A stretch of 64,000 bases of DNA from Verrucomicrobiota bacterium (GTDB lineage Bacteria; Verrucomicrobiota; Verrucomicrobiia; Opitutales; Opitutaceae), in contig JACRQG010000018.1 of NCBI GenBank assembly GCA_016222805.1, positions 1 through 64,000 on the forward strand, given 5' to 3'. The position numbers and the translations under genes are program-made. A model generated the notes under the pieces. That model was given only the letters and a program-made list of their open reading frames with translations, was not told the DNA's origin and searched no databases. Below, piece after piece: positions 25,759 to 35,239 of this stretch; the first letter of the stretch is position 1, and every line of letters begins with the position of its first letter.

Positions 25759-27282
25759 CTATCCCTTCGGTCGCGCAAACCCGCGCCAGAGCCGCTCGCT
25801 CAGGGCCCGGATCACGGCGGCCTGCTCGGGCTGGGCGGCAAGGTTGGCGTTCTCCTCCGGATCGCGCACCTCGTCGTAGAGTTCCCGCGCGGCGGTGCGC
25901 CCGGTGGCCTTCTCCACCCACTCCACGTAGCGATGCTGCTCGGTGCGCACCGCGTAGCCCATGTAGTCCCGTCCCTCGTGGCGCCGCGGAAACTGGCTGA
26001 AGGCCGCGTCCTTCACGGAGCTCCCCGGGTCCGCCAGCAGGGGCGCCAGGCTGCGGCCTTCGAGGTGCGACGGCACGGGCAAGCCGGCCAGCTCGCACAG
26101 CGTCGGATAGAGATCGACGAGTTCGGCCAGCGACCGCGTCGTCTGGCCGTTGGCCGCGGCCCCAGGCGCCCGGATGATCAGGGGCACCCGCGTGTCGATC
26201 TCGAAGTTCGTCTGTTTGCACCAGCCGCCGTGCTCCCCGAGTTTCCAGCCGTGGTCGCCCCACAGCACCACGATGGTGGATCGCGCGAGGCCCATGGCGT
26301 CCAGTCCGTCCAGCAACCTCCCCACCTGCGCGTCCACGAACGACACCGACGCATAGTAGCCGTGCCGCAGTTCCCGCTGTTGCTCCTCGGTCAACGGGCG
26401 GTCGAATGGAGACGGGGCGTCGGCATAATCCAGGTAATCCCGCAGTTCATAGAAACCACCCATCGAGCGATCCCCGTAGGCCATGGGGGGCATGTCGCGC
26501 GGGAGGAACGGATTCGTCGCCAGCGGAATCTTCGCCCGGTCATACAGCTCCCAGTATTTCTTCGGGGTGATGAACGGCAGGTGTGGCCGGATGTACCCGA
26601 CCGCCAGGAAGAAGGGTCCGCCCCGCCCGGCCAGTTCCCGGAGCTTCACCAGCGCCTCGGTCGTCTGCCGGCCGTCGAAGTTCATCTCATCGGGCTGTTC
26701 CTGCATCTCGGTCGCGGGTCCCCGCATGCGGGTGATCGCCGCGGGTGGCTTGCCGTCCGCCTTCATCCGCTCCCGGTACTCCGCCAGGCGCCGCTGGTTG
26801 GCTTCGGAATACCGCACGACGCCCTGCACGTTGTGGGTCGGCTCATCCCACGATGCCCCGTCCGGGAAGGTGTTGTGGTAGATCTTCCCGTACGCCACCG
26901 CCCGGTAGCCGAACTTGCGGAAGTGCTGCGGCATCGTCACCGCGTCGGGCATCGTCGTCCGCAGGTTGGTCACGAGATCCCAGACCTTTGTCGTGTCCGG
27001 CCGGAGGCCGGTCATCACGCTCGCCCGGGAGGGATTGCACACCGCCTGCTGGCAGTAGGCCCGGGCGAAGGTCACGCCGGTGGCCGCAAGCCGGTCGATC
27101 TGCGGCGACCGCACGTGACGCACCCCGTAGGCGCCGAGGTCACAGCGCAGGTCGTCGACCGCGATGAACAGGATGTTCGGACGGGACGCCGCCGCCGGCG
27201 CGACGGAGGCGAGGAGCGCCAGGGCAGCAACGTGGGCAAGCAGGCGGAAGGCAGGGGTCACGCCTGCCATGCCAACCGGCAA
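25759..27282 (-). CDS. sulfatase (iduronate-2-sulfatase-like), exported
   Basis: A 507-residue formylglycine sulfatase. The signal peptide runs to about residue 33. Asp43-Asp44 (AVDDLRCDLGAYG) and CNPSR (Cys82) are the metal and maturation sites; DLRCDLGAYG followed by PQIDRLA and the later WGDHGWKLGEHG are typical of the iduronate-2-sulfatase branch. ATGs at residues 1 and 5 are both possible starts. It lies 34 bp behind the serine hydrolase gene and 119 bp before the next sulfatase; I saw nothing in that gap. Confidence 0.94.
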   Translation of the reverse strand: MPVGMAGVTPAFRLLAHVAALALLASVAPAAASRPNILFIAVDDLRCDLGAYGVRHVRSPQIDRLAATGVTFARAYCQQAVCNPSRASVMTGLRPDTTKVWDLVTNLRTTMPDAVTMPQHFRKFGYRAVAYGKIYHNTFPDGASWDEPTHNVQGVVRYSEANQRRLAEYRERMKADGKPPAAITRMRGPATEMQEQPDEMNFDGRQTTEALVKLRELAGRGGPFFLAVGYIRPHLPFITPKKYWELYDRAKIPLATNPFLPRDMPPMAYGDRSMGGFYELRDYLDYADAPSPFDRPLTEEQQRELRHGYYASVSFVDAQVGRLLDGLDAMGLARSTIVVLWGDHGWKLGEHGGWCKQTNFEIDTRVPLIIRAPGAAANGQTTRSLAELVDLYPTLCELAGLPVPSHLEGRSLAPLLADPGSSVKDAAFSQFPRRHEGRDYMGYAVRTEQHRYVEWVEKATGRTAARELYDEVRDPEENANLAAQPEQAAVIRALSERLWRGFARPKG

Positions 27283-27316
27283 AACCGCCCCGACGCCACG
27301 GAAATCCGCCGGCCGC

Positions 27317-28372
27317 TCACTGCCGGGCTTCGCGAATCAGCCGCACGAGCCGCCCAAACTCCCGGTCGTTCACCCGGGGTCCGGCGCCGTCGGTGTTGAC
27401 GCGATGGACGATGACCAGGCTCTCGGGCGGAATCACCAGCACGAAGTGCCCACCCGCGCCGCGGGCCGAAAAGGTGCCCTCCGGCAGCTCCACTCCGGGC
27501 AGGTGCGGGTGCTTGTTGTGCCGCCGCGCCACCCACCACATGTAGCCGTAGCCGTCACACGCATACAAGGTGGCGTCCGAATGGTACCGCGTGCTCTCGT
27601 CCACCCAGGCGGCGTCGAGGACCTGCCGTCCGGCCCAGTTTCCGCGGTGCAGCATCAGCCACCCGAACCGGGCCAGATCCCGGGCGGTCACGCGAAAGGG
27701 ATAGGCCGCGTGCCGCGACTCCGCTCCGCGCTCATACTTCCCGTCGGCCGGCGAGTAATCCTCCATCCCGATCGGGCGGGCGATGTCCTCCGCGATCGCG
27801 TCGAAGATCCCGCGGCCGGTCGCCCGCTCGTAGATCGTCCCGGCCACGTTGAAATCCCAGTTGTTGTAATACCAATGCGTGCCCGCCTTCTCCGAGTGCC
27901 GCGGCGGCTTGAGTTTCTTCATCCCGGCCGACTCGTAGAGCGCCGGGTGGTAGATCCCCGAGCGGGCCTTCAGGCAGTCGCGAACCGTCGCCTTCTTTTC
28001 CTCCTCCGTGAGGCCTTCGACGTCATCGATGCCCAGTTCCCCCATCGTGGCGTCGAGCTTGATCACGCCACTTCCGACCGGCGCCCCATACAGGGCGCTG
28101 AGAAAACTCTTCCGGATGGAGTGGGTGTTGAACTTCCGCGCCACATCCCCCCACTGCGCCACCACCACGCCGTCCCGCACCACCATCACCGCGGCGGTCG
28201 CGATGGTCTCGGAATAGGCCCGGGCGGCGGCCAGCTTCTCGGCGGAAAACCCCTGGTCCTCCGGCCGGGCCGCCACCGTCCATTGCGCTCCGGGAAAGAC
28301 CGGGGGCGGCGTCGCCCCTGCCAGGGCACCGGCCAGAAGGAACAGGAGGAAGGGGAGAAGGGGGCGGGGCAT
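27317..28372 (-). CDS. exported beta-lactamase-fold serine hydrolase
   Basis: A class C beta-lactamase / esterase-type serine hydrolase (351 residues). Its signal peptide is LLPFLLFLLAGALAGA. The catalytic Ser85-x-x-Lys88 (SIRK) and Tyr169-x-Asn171 (YNN) pairs are present, and GAGGHF stands where the KTG-type motif falls. Many such proteins are esterases or peptidases, so no antibiotic role is implied. It is the first gene of the four-gene minus-strand set with two sulfatases and a peptidase. The 204-bp divergent gap to the next gene should hold both promoters; none is obvious. Confidence 0.9.
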   Translation of the reverse strand: MPRPLLPFLLFLLAGALAGATPPPVFPGAQWTVAARPEDQGFSAEKLAAARAYSETIATAAVMVVRDGVVVAQWGDVARKFNTHSIRKSFLSALYGAPVGSGVIKLDATMGELGIDDVEGLTEEEKKATVRDCLKARSGIYHPALYESAGMKKLKPPRHSEKAGTHWYYNNWDFNVAGTIYERATGRGIFDAIAEDIARPIGMEDYSPADGKYERGAESRHAAYPFRVTARDLARFGWLMLHRGNWAGRQVLDAAWVDESTRYHSDATLYACDGYGYMWWVARRHNKHPHLPGVELPEGTFSARGAGGHFVLVIPPESLVIVHRVNTDGAGPRVNDREFGRLVRLIREARQ

Positions 28373-28576
28373 GCCGACCTTCTTTCACCCCATCGGGAAG
28401 GCGGCAACCCCGGAACGGACCGCCGATGCCCGCGGCCGGGTGGACCTCTTCCCCGGCGCCCCACCCCTGGGAAAGCGGCAAAGGAAGGGTTGCGATACGG
28501 GGGAAAAGGGGATTACCTTCCCCTGTCACTACGACGCTCGCCCCTCCCTTCAACCTGCCGCGGTGACTCGTCACCC

Positions 28577-29464
28577 ATGCGCCCCCGCCTTCGCCTCCTC
28601 CTGTCGCTTCTCGCCGCCGCTGGCGTGCTGCTCCTGAGCGCCGGCTGCGCCACCACCCATCGGCGCGCCGACGGCAATCGCGTCGCCATCGCTCTCACGG
28701 TCAATGGCACGGACCAACCCACTCCGGAACAGTGGGCCAACCTCATCGCCGCCCTGAAGCCCCGGCTTGCGGCGTTGAACATGGTGCTCGTCAACAATCT
28801 CAGCGACGCCGACCGCATTCTGCGGATCGACTTCACGCCGGACCCCCTTTCGCCGAACACCGCCGGTAATGCTGTCTTCCTCGGCTGGCGCATCAATCCC
28901 CTCCGCGCCCTGACCTACGTCTCCTCCCCGTCGTCCAGCGTCTCCTCGATCAATTACTCCTCGGGCCTCTACGCGTACCATAGTTCCCCGTACGGCTACG
29001 ACCGGTTCAGCGACTATGGTCATTCTTCCTACAGCTATTCCGGCGGCACCACGTCCGCGCCCCCCTCCAAGAACCAGGCCACGGCGCCGGCGACATCGGG
29101 CGATGACAGCGTCCCGGGCATGACCCCGCCGCCGCGCAGCGGCGCCGGCCGGTTTGTCGGCGTCGATCCGGACGGACCCGCCAAGCCCGGACCGCACCCG
29201 CCCTACCCGTCGCCGCGGTACCCGGCCTCCACGGGCGGCTACAGCTCCTCTTCCTCGGGCAGTTCCTCCTCCTACAGCTCGTCGTCGAGCTCCTCCAGCT
29301 CCTACTCCTCCGGCTCCTCCAGCTCGTACTCGTCGAGTTCGTCCAGCTCCGGCGGCGGTTCCAGCTACAGTGGGGGATCGAGCTACAGCGGTTCGAGCTC
29401 CTCGGGCGCGTCGTTCTCCGGCTCGTCCGGGACGCACGAGACCTCGACGCAGAAGCAGAACTAG
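28577..29464 (+). CDS. lipoprotein with Ser/Tyr/Gly low-complexity tail
   Basis: A 295-residue lipoprotein: export segment and lipobox LSAGC (residues about 20-24), then a compact domain (about 30-115; WANLIAALKPRLAALNMVLV, ADRILRIDF), then a disordered region. The last 75 residues or so are almost only Ser, Gly and Tyr in runs such as SSSSSYSSGSSSS. Such tails in other systems self-associate or serve as flexible surface spacers. Function unknown. It stands alone between divergent genes and the TonB receptor 240 bp away. The start at ATG 28577 is the only one that gives a signal sequence. Confidence 0.82.
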   Translation: MRPRLRLLLSLLAAAGVLLLSAGCATTHRRADGNRVAIALTVNGTDQPTPEQWANLIAALKPRLAALNMVLVNNLSDADRILRIDFTPDPLSPNTAGNAVFLGWRINPLRALTYVSSPSSSVSSINYSSGLYAYHSSPYGYDRFSDYGHSSYSYSGGTTSAPPSKNQATAPATSGDDSVPGMTPPPRSGAGRFVGVDPDGPAKPGPHPPYPSPRYPASTGGYSSSSSGSSSSYSSSSSSSSSYSSGSSSSYSSSSSSSGGGSSYSGGSSYSGSSSSGASFSGSSGTHETSTQKQN

Positions 29465-29514
29465 GAGACCCGGAACTCGTGGCGGATGGGTCGAGTATCT
29501 CCAACCAGAGAACG

Positions 29515-29581
29515 ACGAATGAACACCCACGCACACGGATGAAATTCGACCCTTTCGTGTCCATTCGTGTTCATCCGTGGT
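29515..29581. repeat. ACGRATGRACAC-word repeat cluster
   Basis: The word ACGAATGAACAC (29515-29526) and ACGGATGAA (29535-29543) are followed by reverse-complement versions at 29557-29568 and 29570-29578. It is notably A/T-richer than its surroundings. A similar word (CCACGAAGGGACACGAA) lies inside the element at 61139-61299, so this is a second dispersed repeat type. The rest of the 240-bp gap shows nothing clear. Confidence 0.55.
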
Positions 29582-29704
29582 CTTGAAGGTGTGGGCCGCC
29601 CTCTCGCTGGACGTCCCCTCCCCTGGCCCGCGAAGATCGGCCGCCGCGCCGCTCTTGCGCCGGCCTGATGGCACGTTCCCCCGTTCCTCCCCGCTTTTTT
29701 CGCC

Positions 29705-32704
29705 ATGCACCACCGTTTACCTGCTGCGTTCCTCTGCTCCCTGCTCGGCGCCGTCCTCGCCGCCCTGGCCGCCACCGGTTACGCGGCCACCGTCACCGTC
29801 ACGGTCAGCAGCGCGGACTCGGCCCAGCTGCTCCAGCAGGCCCGGGTTGAGCTGGCTCCTTCCGGCCGGGAGGCGATGACCGACAACCTCGGCACCGCGG
29901 TCTTCCTCGACGTCGCCCCCGGCGACTACACCGCCCGCATCACCTACCTTGGCTTCGCGGACCAATCCGTGACCGTCCGGGTGACGGACCGGCCGCGCGT
30001 CGACGTCAGTGTCCCGCTGAAGACCGAAGCCGCCGTGCAGCTCGACGCCTTCGTCGTCACTTCCGAGCGCGAGGGCAACGCCGCCGCCCTGACCCGCCAA
30101 AAGAATGCCGCCAGCGTGCGCAACGTCATCGCGATGGATGCGCTCGGCGTGCTGGCCAACGACAACCCCGCCGAGTTGCTGAACCGCCTGCCGGGAATCT
30201 ACTCCCTGCCCTCCGACGAGGGCAACCTGGACCGGCCCACCATCCGCGGCCTTCCCGCCACCATGAACGTGACCACGATCGACGGCGGCACGGTGGTCTC
30301 GCAGCTCGCGATGAGCCGCAGCCCGATCTACACCAACATGACGGCGACCAACTTCGAGGAGATCGAGGTCACCAAGTCGCTCACCCCCAATCTCCCCGCC
30401 GATTCGATCAGCGGCCGGGTCAACTTCAAGACCAAGAGCACGCTCAACCTGAAGGGAAAGCGCGAGCTGACCTTCCGGTTCGGCGGCAAGTGGTCGCCGA
30501 CCTTCTTCGAGCTCACCCCGCGCCGCACCACCCCGCAGGTGCAGCCCAACCTCTCGGTCAGCTACCGCGAGGCGTTTGGAATCTTCGGTGAAGCGCGCAA
30601 CCTCGGACTCAGCGCCAACTTCGTCTACAACGACAACATCACCCAGCGCATGCGCACGCTGTCGACCCTCGACACCGTCGAGCGGCTGCCGCGCTTCACC
30701 CACAGCTACTCGCGCACCGACGGCGTACAGGACCGCATCCTCTACACCGGCAACGTCCGGACCGACTTCCGCCTCGGTCCCGACTCCCGGCTCTTCTTCA
30801 GCGCGATGCGGAGTTTCCAGGAGCAGGCGACCAAGCGCCCGCAGAACTACCAGGTCGCGTACAACGCGAATGTCGCCACCGCCGGCCGCTCCTTCGCCAC
30901 CGGAGTCAACGCCGACGGCACCCCTTCCGGCGGAGGCAACATCCGTCCCGGCTCGACCGTGCTCCGTACCGAGGTCCTGCGCTCGACCCGCACCTCCTTC
31001 CAGGCCGCCACCAATCCGTTTGAAGCCGATGACATGACCGACTACCAGCAGTTCGGCGGCGAGCATCGCTTCGGCCCGTGGCGGCTCGACTACACGCTCA
31101 GCAACTCGCGCAGCGAGCGCAACACCGGCGCCTACCGCCAGCACTCGGTGCGCCGCAACTGGACGGCCAGCGTCACCAACGTCGGCTGGATCCTCGACAA
31201 GACCGCGAGCGAGGAATTCCCCACGTTTACCCAGACCTCCGGCCCGAGCATCCTCGACCCCCGCAATTATGCCAGTGGCAGCGTTTCCCAGACGTCGGCC
31301 GTGTCCGTCAACCGCGCCACCAGCGCCGAACTCAACCTCAAGCGGGAGGTGGAGGTGGTTGGCCAGCGGATCCTGCTGGCCACCGGCAGCCTCGCCACCA
31401 GCCAGTCCTCGGTGCAGGACTCCGGCTCCCGCACCTCCACCTACGTCGGCCCCGACGGTGTCGCCGGCGTCAATCCGGTCACGCGGGTCAACGACGACGA
31501 CCTCTCCCGTTTCGCCTCCTTTCCGCCCCTGATGCCGCGGCTGGGGCTCGGCCCCGTGCCGACCTTCGACCCCGGGAAGTACAGCTACTCGCTCGATCAC
31601 GAACCGGCCCAGTGGCGCGTCGATCCGTATCAGGTCGAGTCCGCCCGGCGCGCCGGCCAGTCGGCCGTCCGCGAGCGCATCCTCGCCGCCTACGCCATGG
31701 GTACCGCGCGGGTCGGCCGGCTCGGGGTTGTCACCGGCGTGCGCTGGGAGGAGTCGCGCACCCGCTCCAGCGGCTTCCTCAAGCGCGCCACCCTGCCTGC
31801 CATCACGGACCCGGTCGCCCGGACCGACGCGGAATACGGCAAGGAGCCGGTCGTCCGCCGTGGGCGGACCAGCGACTTCTTCCCGAGCCTGCACTTCCGC
31901 TATGCCTTCACCCCGAACCTCGTCGGCCGGGCCAGCTGGTCGACCAGCATCGGTCGCCAGGCCCTCGGCGATCTCGTGCCCGCCTTCTCCGCCTCCGACC
32001 TCGAGCAGACCGTCACCCTCGACAATCCGTCGCTCAAGCCGCAGTTCGCGGACAGTTACGATCTTTCGCTGGAATACTACCTCAAGCCGGTCGGGCAGCT
32101 GATGGTCACGCTGTTCCGGAAGGATCTCACCGACTTTGTCTTTCGGCAGGAGATGGGGGTCGTCGCGGCCGGGCCGGACAACGGCTTCGGCGGCCAGTAT
32201 GCCGGCTACGACATCATCTCCAACGGCAACGGCGGCCGCGGACGGGTCGACGGCATCGAGTTTTCCTACCTCCAGCAACTCACCTTCCTGCCCGGGGCGC
32301 TGCGCGGCTTGTCCGTCCTGCTCAATTACACGCACCTGTCCGCCACCGGTGACTACGGCCAGGGCAGCGGCGGCACCACCGGCCTGGTCGGCTTCGTACC
32401 CGATACCGCCAACGCCCGGATCGGCTACAAGTACCAGTGGTTCGCCCCGTATGTGCAATGGACCTACACCGGGCGCAGCCTCGGCAACTTCGCGACCGAC
32501 CCGCAGCTGCAGTCCCACCGGCTGGAGCGGCGCATCGTGAACGTCGGCTTCTCCGTCCGCCTGCCGCGCAACCTCGAGTTCTTCTTTGATGCGGCCAACC
32601 TCTTCGACGAGCCCCAGCGCACGACGCACTACGTGAGCGGCAACCGGATGAGCACCTATTACAACGGCCCGTTCGTGAGCTTCGGGATCAGCGGGCGGTA
32701 CTGA
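29705..32704 (+). CDS. TonB-dependent outer-membrane receptor
   Basis: A 999-residue receptor for energised uptake of large or scarce ligands. Signal peptide about residues 1-27. A carboxypeptidase-regulatory-like domain follows (about 28-115), then AFVVTSERE, a linker seen in Opitutaceae receptors. The plug (about 140-260) contains ELLNRLPGIYSL and RPTIRGLPATMN. A long beta-barrel ends in SFGISGRY, with the C-terminal aromatic needed for insertion. No SusD-like partner is present, which is normal for this phylum. The ligand is unknown; the next gene is an FG-GAP protein 101 bp downstream that may act with it. Confidence 0.95.
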   Translation: MHHRLPAAFLCSLLGAVLAALAATGYAATVTVTVSSADSAQLLQQARVELAPSGREAMTDNLGTAVFLDVAPGDYTARITYLGFADQSVTVRVTDRPRVDVSVPLKTEAAVQLDAFVVTSEREGNAAALTRQKNAASVRNVIAMDALGVLANDNPAELLNRLPGIYSLPSDEGNLDRPTIRGLPATMNVTTIDGGTVVSQLAMSRSPIYTNMTATNFEEIEVTKSLTPNLPADSISGRVNFKTKSTLNLKGKRELTFRFGGKWSPTFFELTPRRTTPQVQPNLSVSYREAFGIFGEARNLGLSANFVYNDNITQRMRTLSTLDTVERLPRFTHSYSRTDGVQDRILYTGNVRTDFRLGPDSRLFFSAMRSFQEQATKRPQNYQVAYNANVATAGRSFATGVNADGTPSGGGNIRPGSTVLRTEVLRSTRTSFQAATNPFEADDMTDYQQFGGEHRFGPWRLDYTLSNSRSERNTGAYRQHSVRRNWTASVTNVGWILDKTASEEFPTFTQTSGPSILDPRNYASGSVSQTSAVSVNRATSAELNLKREVEVVGQRILLATGSLATSQSSVQDSGSRTSTYVGPDGVAGVNPVTRVNDDDLSRFASFPPLMPRLGLGPVPTFDPGKYSYSLDHEPAQWRVDPYQVESARRAGQSAVRERILAAYAMGTARVGRLGVVTGVRWEESRTRSSGFLKRATLPAITDPVARTDAEYGKEPVVRRGRTSDFFPSLHFRYAFTPNLVGRASWSTSIGRQALGDLVPAFSASDLEQTVTLDNPSLKPQFADSYDLSLEYYLKPVGQLMVTLFRKDLTDFVFRQEMGVVAAGPDNGFGGQYAGYDIISNGNGGRGRVDGIEFSYLQQLTFLPGALRGLSVLLNYTHLSATGDYGQGSGGTTGLVGFVPDTANARIGYKYQWFAPYVQWTYTGRSLGNFATDPQLQSHRLERRIVNVGFSVRLPRNLEFFFDAANLFDEPQRTTHYVSGNRMSTYYNGPFVSFGISGRY

Positions 32705-32773
32705 GTAGGCGGCGACGACGCTGGAAGCGGGTCCGCGATTCCAGGATCGCGGGGCGGAGTCGCCCCGCCTACA
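32703..32773. repeat. palindromic repeat, two-armed copy (family A, locus 7)
   Basis: It starts with GTAGGCGGCGACGACGC immediately after the receptor stop and ends with the perfect hairpin GCGGGGCG-GAGT-CGCCCCGC (32749-32768) and CTACA (32769-32773). Confidence 0.75.
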
Positions 32774-32805
32774 ACTGCCCTCCGGTTCCTCAACGACCTC
32801 TGCTC

Positions 32806-34887
32806 ATGGCTTTCCCGGCTCCGTGGCCTTCCGTTCGCACCTGCCTCGCGCTCGCCGCTGTCGTCGGCACCCTCTGCGCCGGCGCTCCTCCGGGACCGGC
32901 CGCCGACTTGCAGCCGCTGCCCTCCGCCGCACCGCAGGGCTTGGGGCCGATCGCCCTGCCGGGACTGAGCCATACCGCGCTGGGCACCGCGCACGTGTTT
33001 CGCTCCGCCCGCCCGGACGTCTTCATCTTCACCCGTGGCCGGGCGGCCGGCCTGCACCTGCTCCCGTTTCTGCGCACCGGGCCGGACGACGCGCCCGTTT
33101 TCGCCCCGCCTCGTCCGCTGCGGGCACCCTTTGACGGCGACCGCGGCGCGATCTTCGAAACCCCGGACGGCGCCATCCGCTGCTTCTGGATCGAGAAGAA
33201 CACGCTAAGACAGTTCACCTTCGACCGGACGACGCTCACGTTTGCCCCGGCCGGATCCGTATCGCTGCCCAGCGCCGTCGGCGGCGCACAAAGCCTCGCA
33301 GTCTTCCCTGTCGCCGATGGCGCGATCGACCTCGTCTTCGAAGTCGCCGGGGAGGCGACTCCAGCGCGCAGCACCGTTACCAATGCGTCTTCCGCGGACT
33401 GGCGCCCCTACGATGCCGCCGGCATCTCGACTGCGGCCTTCCGCTATCGTTACCTCGTCGCCGCCCGCCTGCCGGCCTCCGGACGCGGCCCCCTGGCGAA
33501 CCTTCGCCAACTCTCGGCGACTCGCCGGGAAACCTATTGGGGCATGATGCAGCTGTCACCCCTTCCGCTCGGCCTCGATCGCGCCCGTGGGCTCATCGCG
33601 GGCTCCCGGCTCGGCACCTTTCACTTTCACCCGACGATCGACGCCCCGCCGAAGACCTCAGAGCCCCTGCTCGTCGCCGGGGAGGATGGCAATGCCCTCC
33701 GCCATCCCAGCGTGGGTGCGGCGCCTTTCGCGTACCCTTCCTCAACCGCCGGGTCTTGCCACTTCCTCGCCAGCGGTGAAAGCGCGCTCTACTTCTACGG
33801 CTCTACCGGACGTTTCTCCGCGCGCGGAGCGCCCGTCTTCCGCGACCCGGTGCCACTGCTGCAGGAACAGGCCGCGCTCTACGCGGGCACGCTGCCGAGT
33901 CCCTCGGTGGTGGATTGGGACGGCGATGGCGTCACGGATCTGGTCGTCGGCAATTCCGAGGGGTTCATCCTCCTTTTCAAGAACGTCGGCACCGACCTTG
34001 CCCCGCGCTTCTTTCCCGGGGAACGCCTTCGGGCCGCCGGGCGGGATATCCATCACCAAGCCGGCTATTCCGGCAGTGTGCAGGGAACCGGCGAGGCCCG
34101 CTGGGGCTATGTCTCGCCCACGGCGTTTGACTGGAACGAAGATGGGCGCCCCGACCTGATCGTCGGCGACATCACCGGCAACTACGTGATCTACCTCAAC
34201 CGCGGCACGCCCACGGTCCCGGCGCTGGAAGCCGCTCGTCCGCTCTACTGCGATGGCCTCGATCTCCACGGCATGTGGAGGTGCCGCCCCGCCGTCGGCC
34301 GCCTCGGGCAGCGGATCGCGCTCGTGCTCCCGGACGGCGACGACCACCTGCACCTGTATTGGAAAATCGATGACTTCAACGTCGCCGACGGCGGCAAGCT
34401 CCGGCTCGACGATGGCTCGCTCATCTCCACCACCTACGATCCGGCCGGCGGCACCGGGCGCTGCAAACTCGACTTCTTCGACTACGACGGCGATGGCCGC
34501 CTCGACCTTCTCGCCGGCACAGGGCGCCGCGGGGCGATTCCCAATCGCCAGAGCGGCTACCCGCTGCCGATCCTCGGCCAGCAGACGCTCAACACCCCGC
34601 TGCTCCTGCGCAACGTGGGCACGAACGAACGGCCGGTCTTCGCCGCCCCGCAGCCCTTCGCCCATGCGACCCACGGACTCGTCCAACCCGGCGGCAGCCA
34701 CGAAAGTGGCGTGGTCGGGACCAAGCTCGGCGGCGGCCCGGGCGCCAACCTGCTCGTCGCGAACGAGGCCGGGCGCCTCTTCCTGCTCCGCGGTGAAAAC
34801 CTGCGCCTCCTCACGCCGTCCGAAGCCGCCCGCTATCGCAATCAGCCCAATCCCTTCCCGGTGTCGGCTCCCGCGCCACCGAAATAG
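32806..34887 (+). CDS. exported FG-GAP/VCBS-repeat protein
   Basis: A 693-residue exported beta-propeller. Signal peptide about residues 1-30. At least three blades carry calcium-binding DxDxDGxxDLxxG loops: DWDGDGVTDLVVGN, DWNEDGRPDLIVGD and DYDGDGRLDLLAGT. The N-terminal half is beta-rich and may add degenerate blades. In this phylum such proteins accompany TonB receptors and polysaccharide-degrading enzymes; a ligand-binding or lyase role is possible but unproven. Confidence 0.85.
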   Translation: MAFPAPWPSVRTCLALAAVVGTLCAGAPPGPAADLQPLPSAAPQGLGPIALPGLSHTALGTAHVFRSARPDVFIFTRGRAAGLHLLPFLRTGPDDAPVFAPPRPLRAPFDGDRGAIFETPDGAIRCFWIEKNTLRQFTFDRTTLTFAPAGSVSLPSAVGGAQSLAVFPVADGAIDLVFEVAGEATPARSTVTNASSADWRPYDAAGISTAAFRYRYLVAARLPASGRGPLANLRQLSATRRETYWGMMQLSPLPLGLDRARGLIAGSRLGTFHFHPTIDAPPKTSEPLLVAGEDGNALRHPSVGAAPFAYPSSTAGSCHFLASGESALYFYGSTGRFSARGAPVFRDPVPLLQEQAALYAGTLPSPSVVDWDGDGVTDLVVGNSEGFILLFKNVGTDLAPRFFPGERLRAAGRDIHHQAGYSGSVQGTGEARWGYVSPTAFDWNEDGRPDLIVGDITGNYVIYLNRGTPTVPALEAARPLYCDGLDLHGMWRCRPAVGRLGQRIALVLPDGDDHLHLYWKIDDFNVADGGKLRLDDGSLISTTYDPAGGTGRCKLDFFDYDGDGRLDLLAGTGRRGAIPNRQSGYPLPILGQQTLNTPLLLRNVGTNERPVFAAPQPFAHATHGLVQPGGSHESGVVGTKLGGGPGANLLVANEAGRLFLLRGENLRLLTPSEAARYRNQPNPFPVSAPAPPK

Positions 34888-34980
34888 CCGGCGACACCCT
34901 CGCTCTGCCGCCCGCGCCACGCTTTGACGCAACCAGCCGCTCCGGAACAGGAACCGTTCGGAGCCCATCGTCCGCTGGGT
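34888..34980. other. start of a 560-bp gene-free region
   Basis: No gene lies between 34888 and 35447. The region holds the 170-bp element (34981-35150), a pyrimidine/purine inverted repeat (35240-35332), and otherwise unremarkable GC-rich sequence. I see no promoter, RNA gene or broken gene in it. Confidence 0.6.
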
Positions 34981-35150
34981 CCCCTCTCGAGCCGGAACGA
35001 TGCAGTCGAAGTCGACGTGCACCGCAGCAATGTAGGCGCGACGACCTCGTCGCGGAGCGGGGCGCGGTCGCCCCGCCCACAGGCCACCGTTTCGTCAGTG
35101 GACTCCCGCAGGTGCGTCAGCCCGACTGCATGGTTCCGGCTCGAGAGGGG
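34981..35150 (+). mobile_element. 170-bp MITE-like element, copy 1
   Basis: Terminal inverted repeats of 28 bp (left end CCCCTCTCGAGCCGGAACGA, right end its complement) match at 27 of 28 positions. The centre is a palindromic-repeat core: TGTAG (35031-35035), hairpin CGCGACGA-CC-TCGTCGCG (35037-35054), hairpin GCGGGGCG-CGGT-CGCCCCGC (35057-35076), then CCACA. A second copy of the same length lies inverted at 60941-61110 (about 86% identical by hand count, no gaps). It encodes nothing; a target duplication is not evident. Confidence 0.8.
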
Positions 35151-35239
35151 TGGCGCGCCAGCGCCGGGGTGTGTCTGCTCCGCCGAAACCGGTAAGCTAC
35201 CGTCGAGCCACGTCGTACAATCTCGCGAAGACAGGGTGT

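Noticed and set aside
25640-26263. Sulfatase start at 26263 (698 residues)
   Set aside because: The extension overlaps the neighbouring sulfatase in another frame and lacks any domain; the signal peptide begins at ATG 25639.
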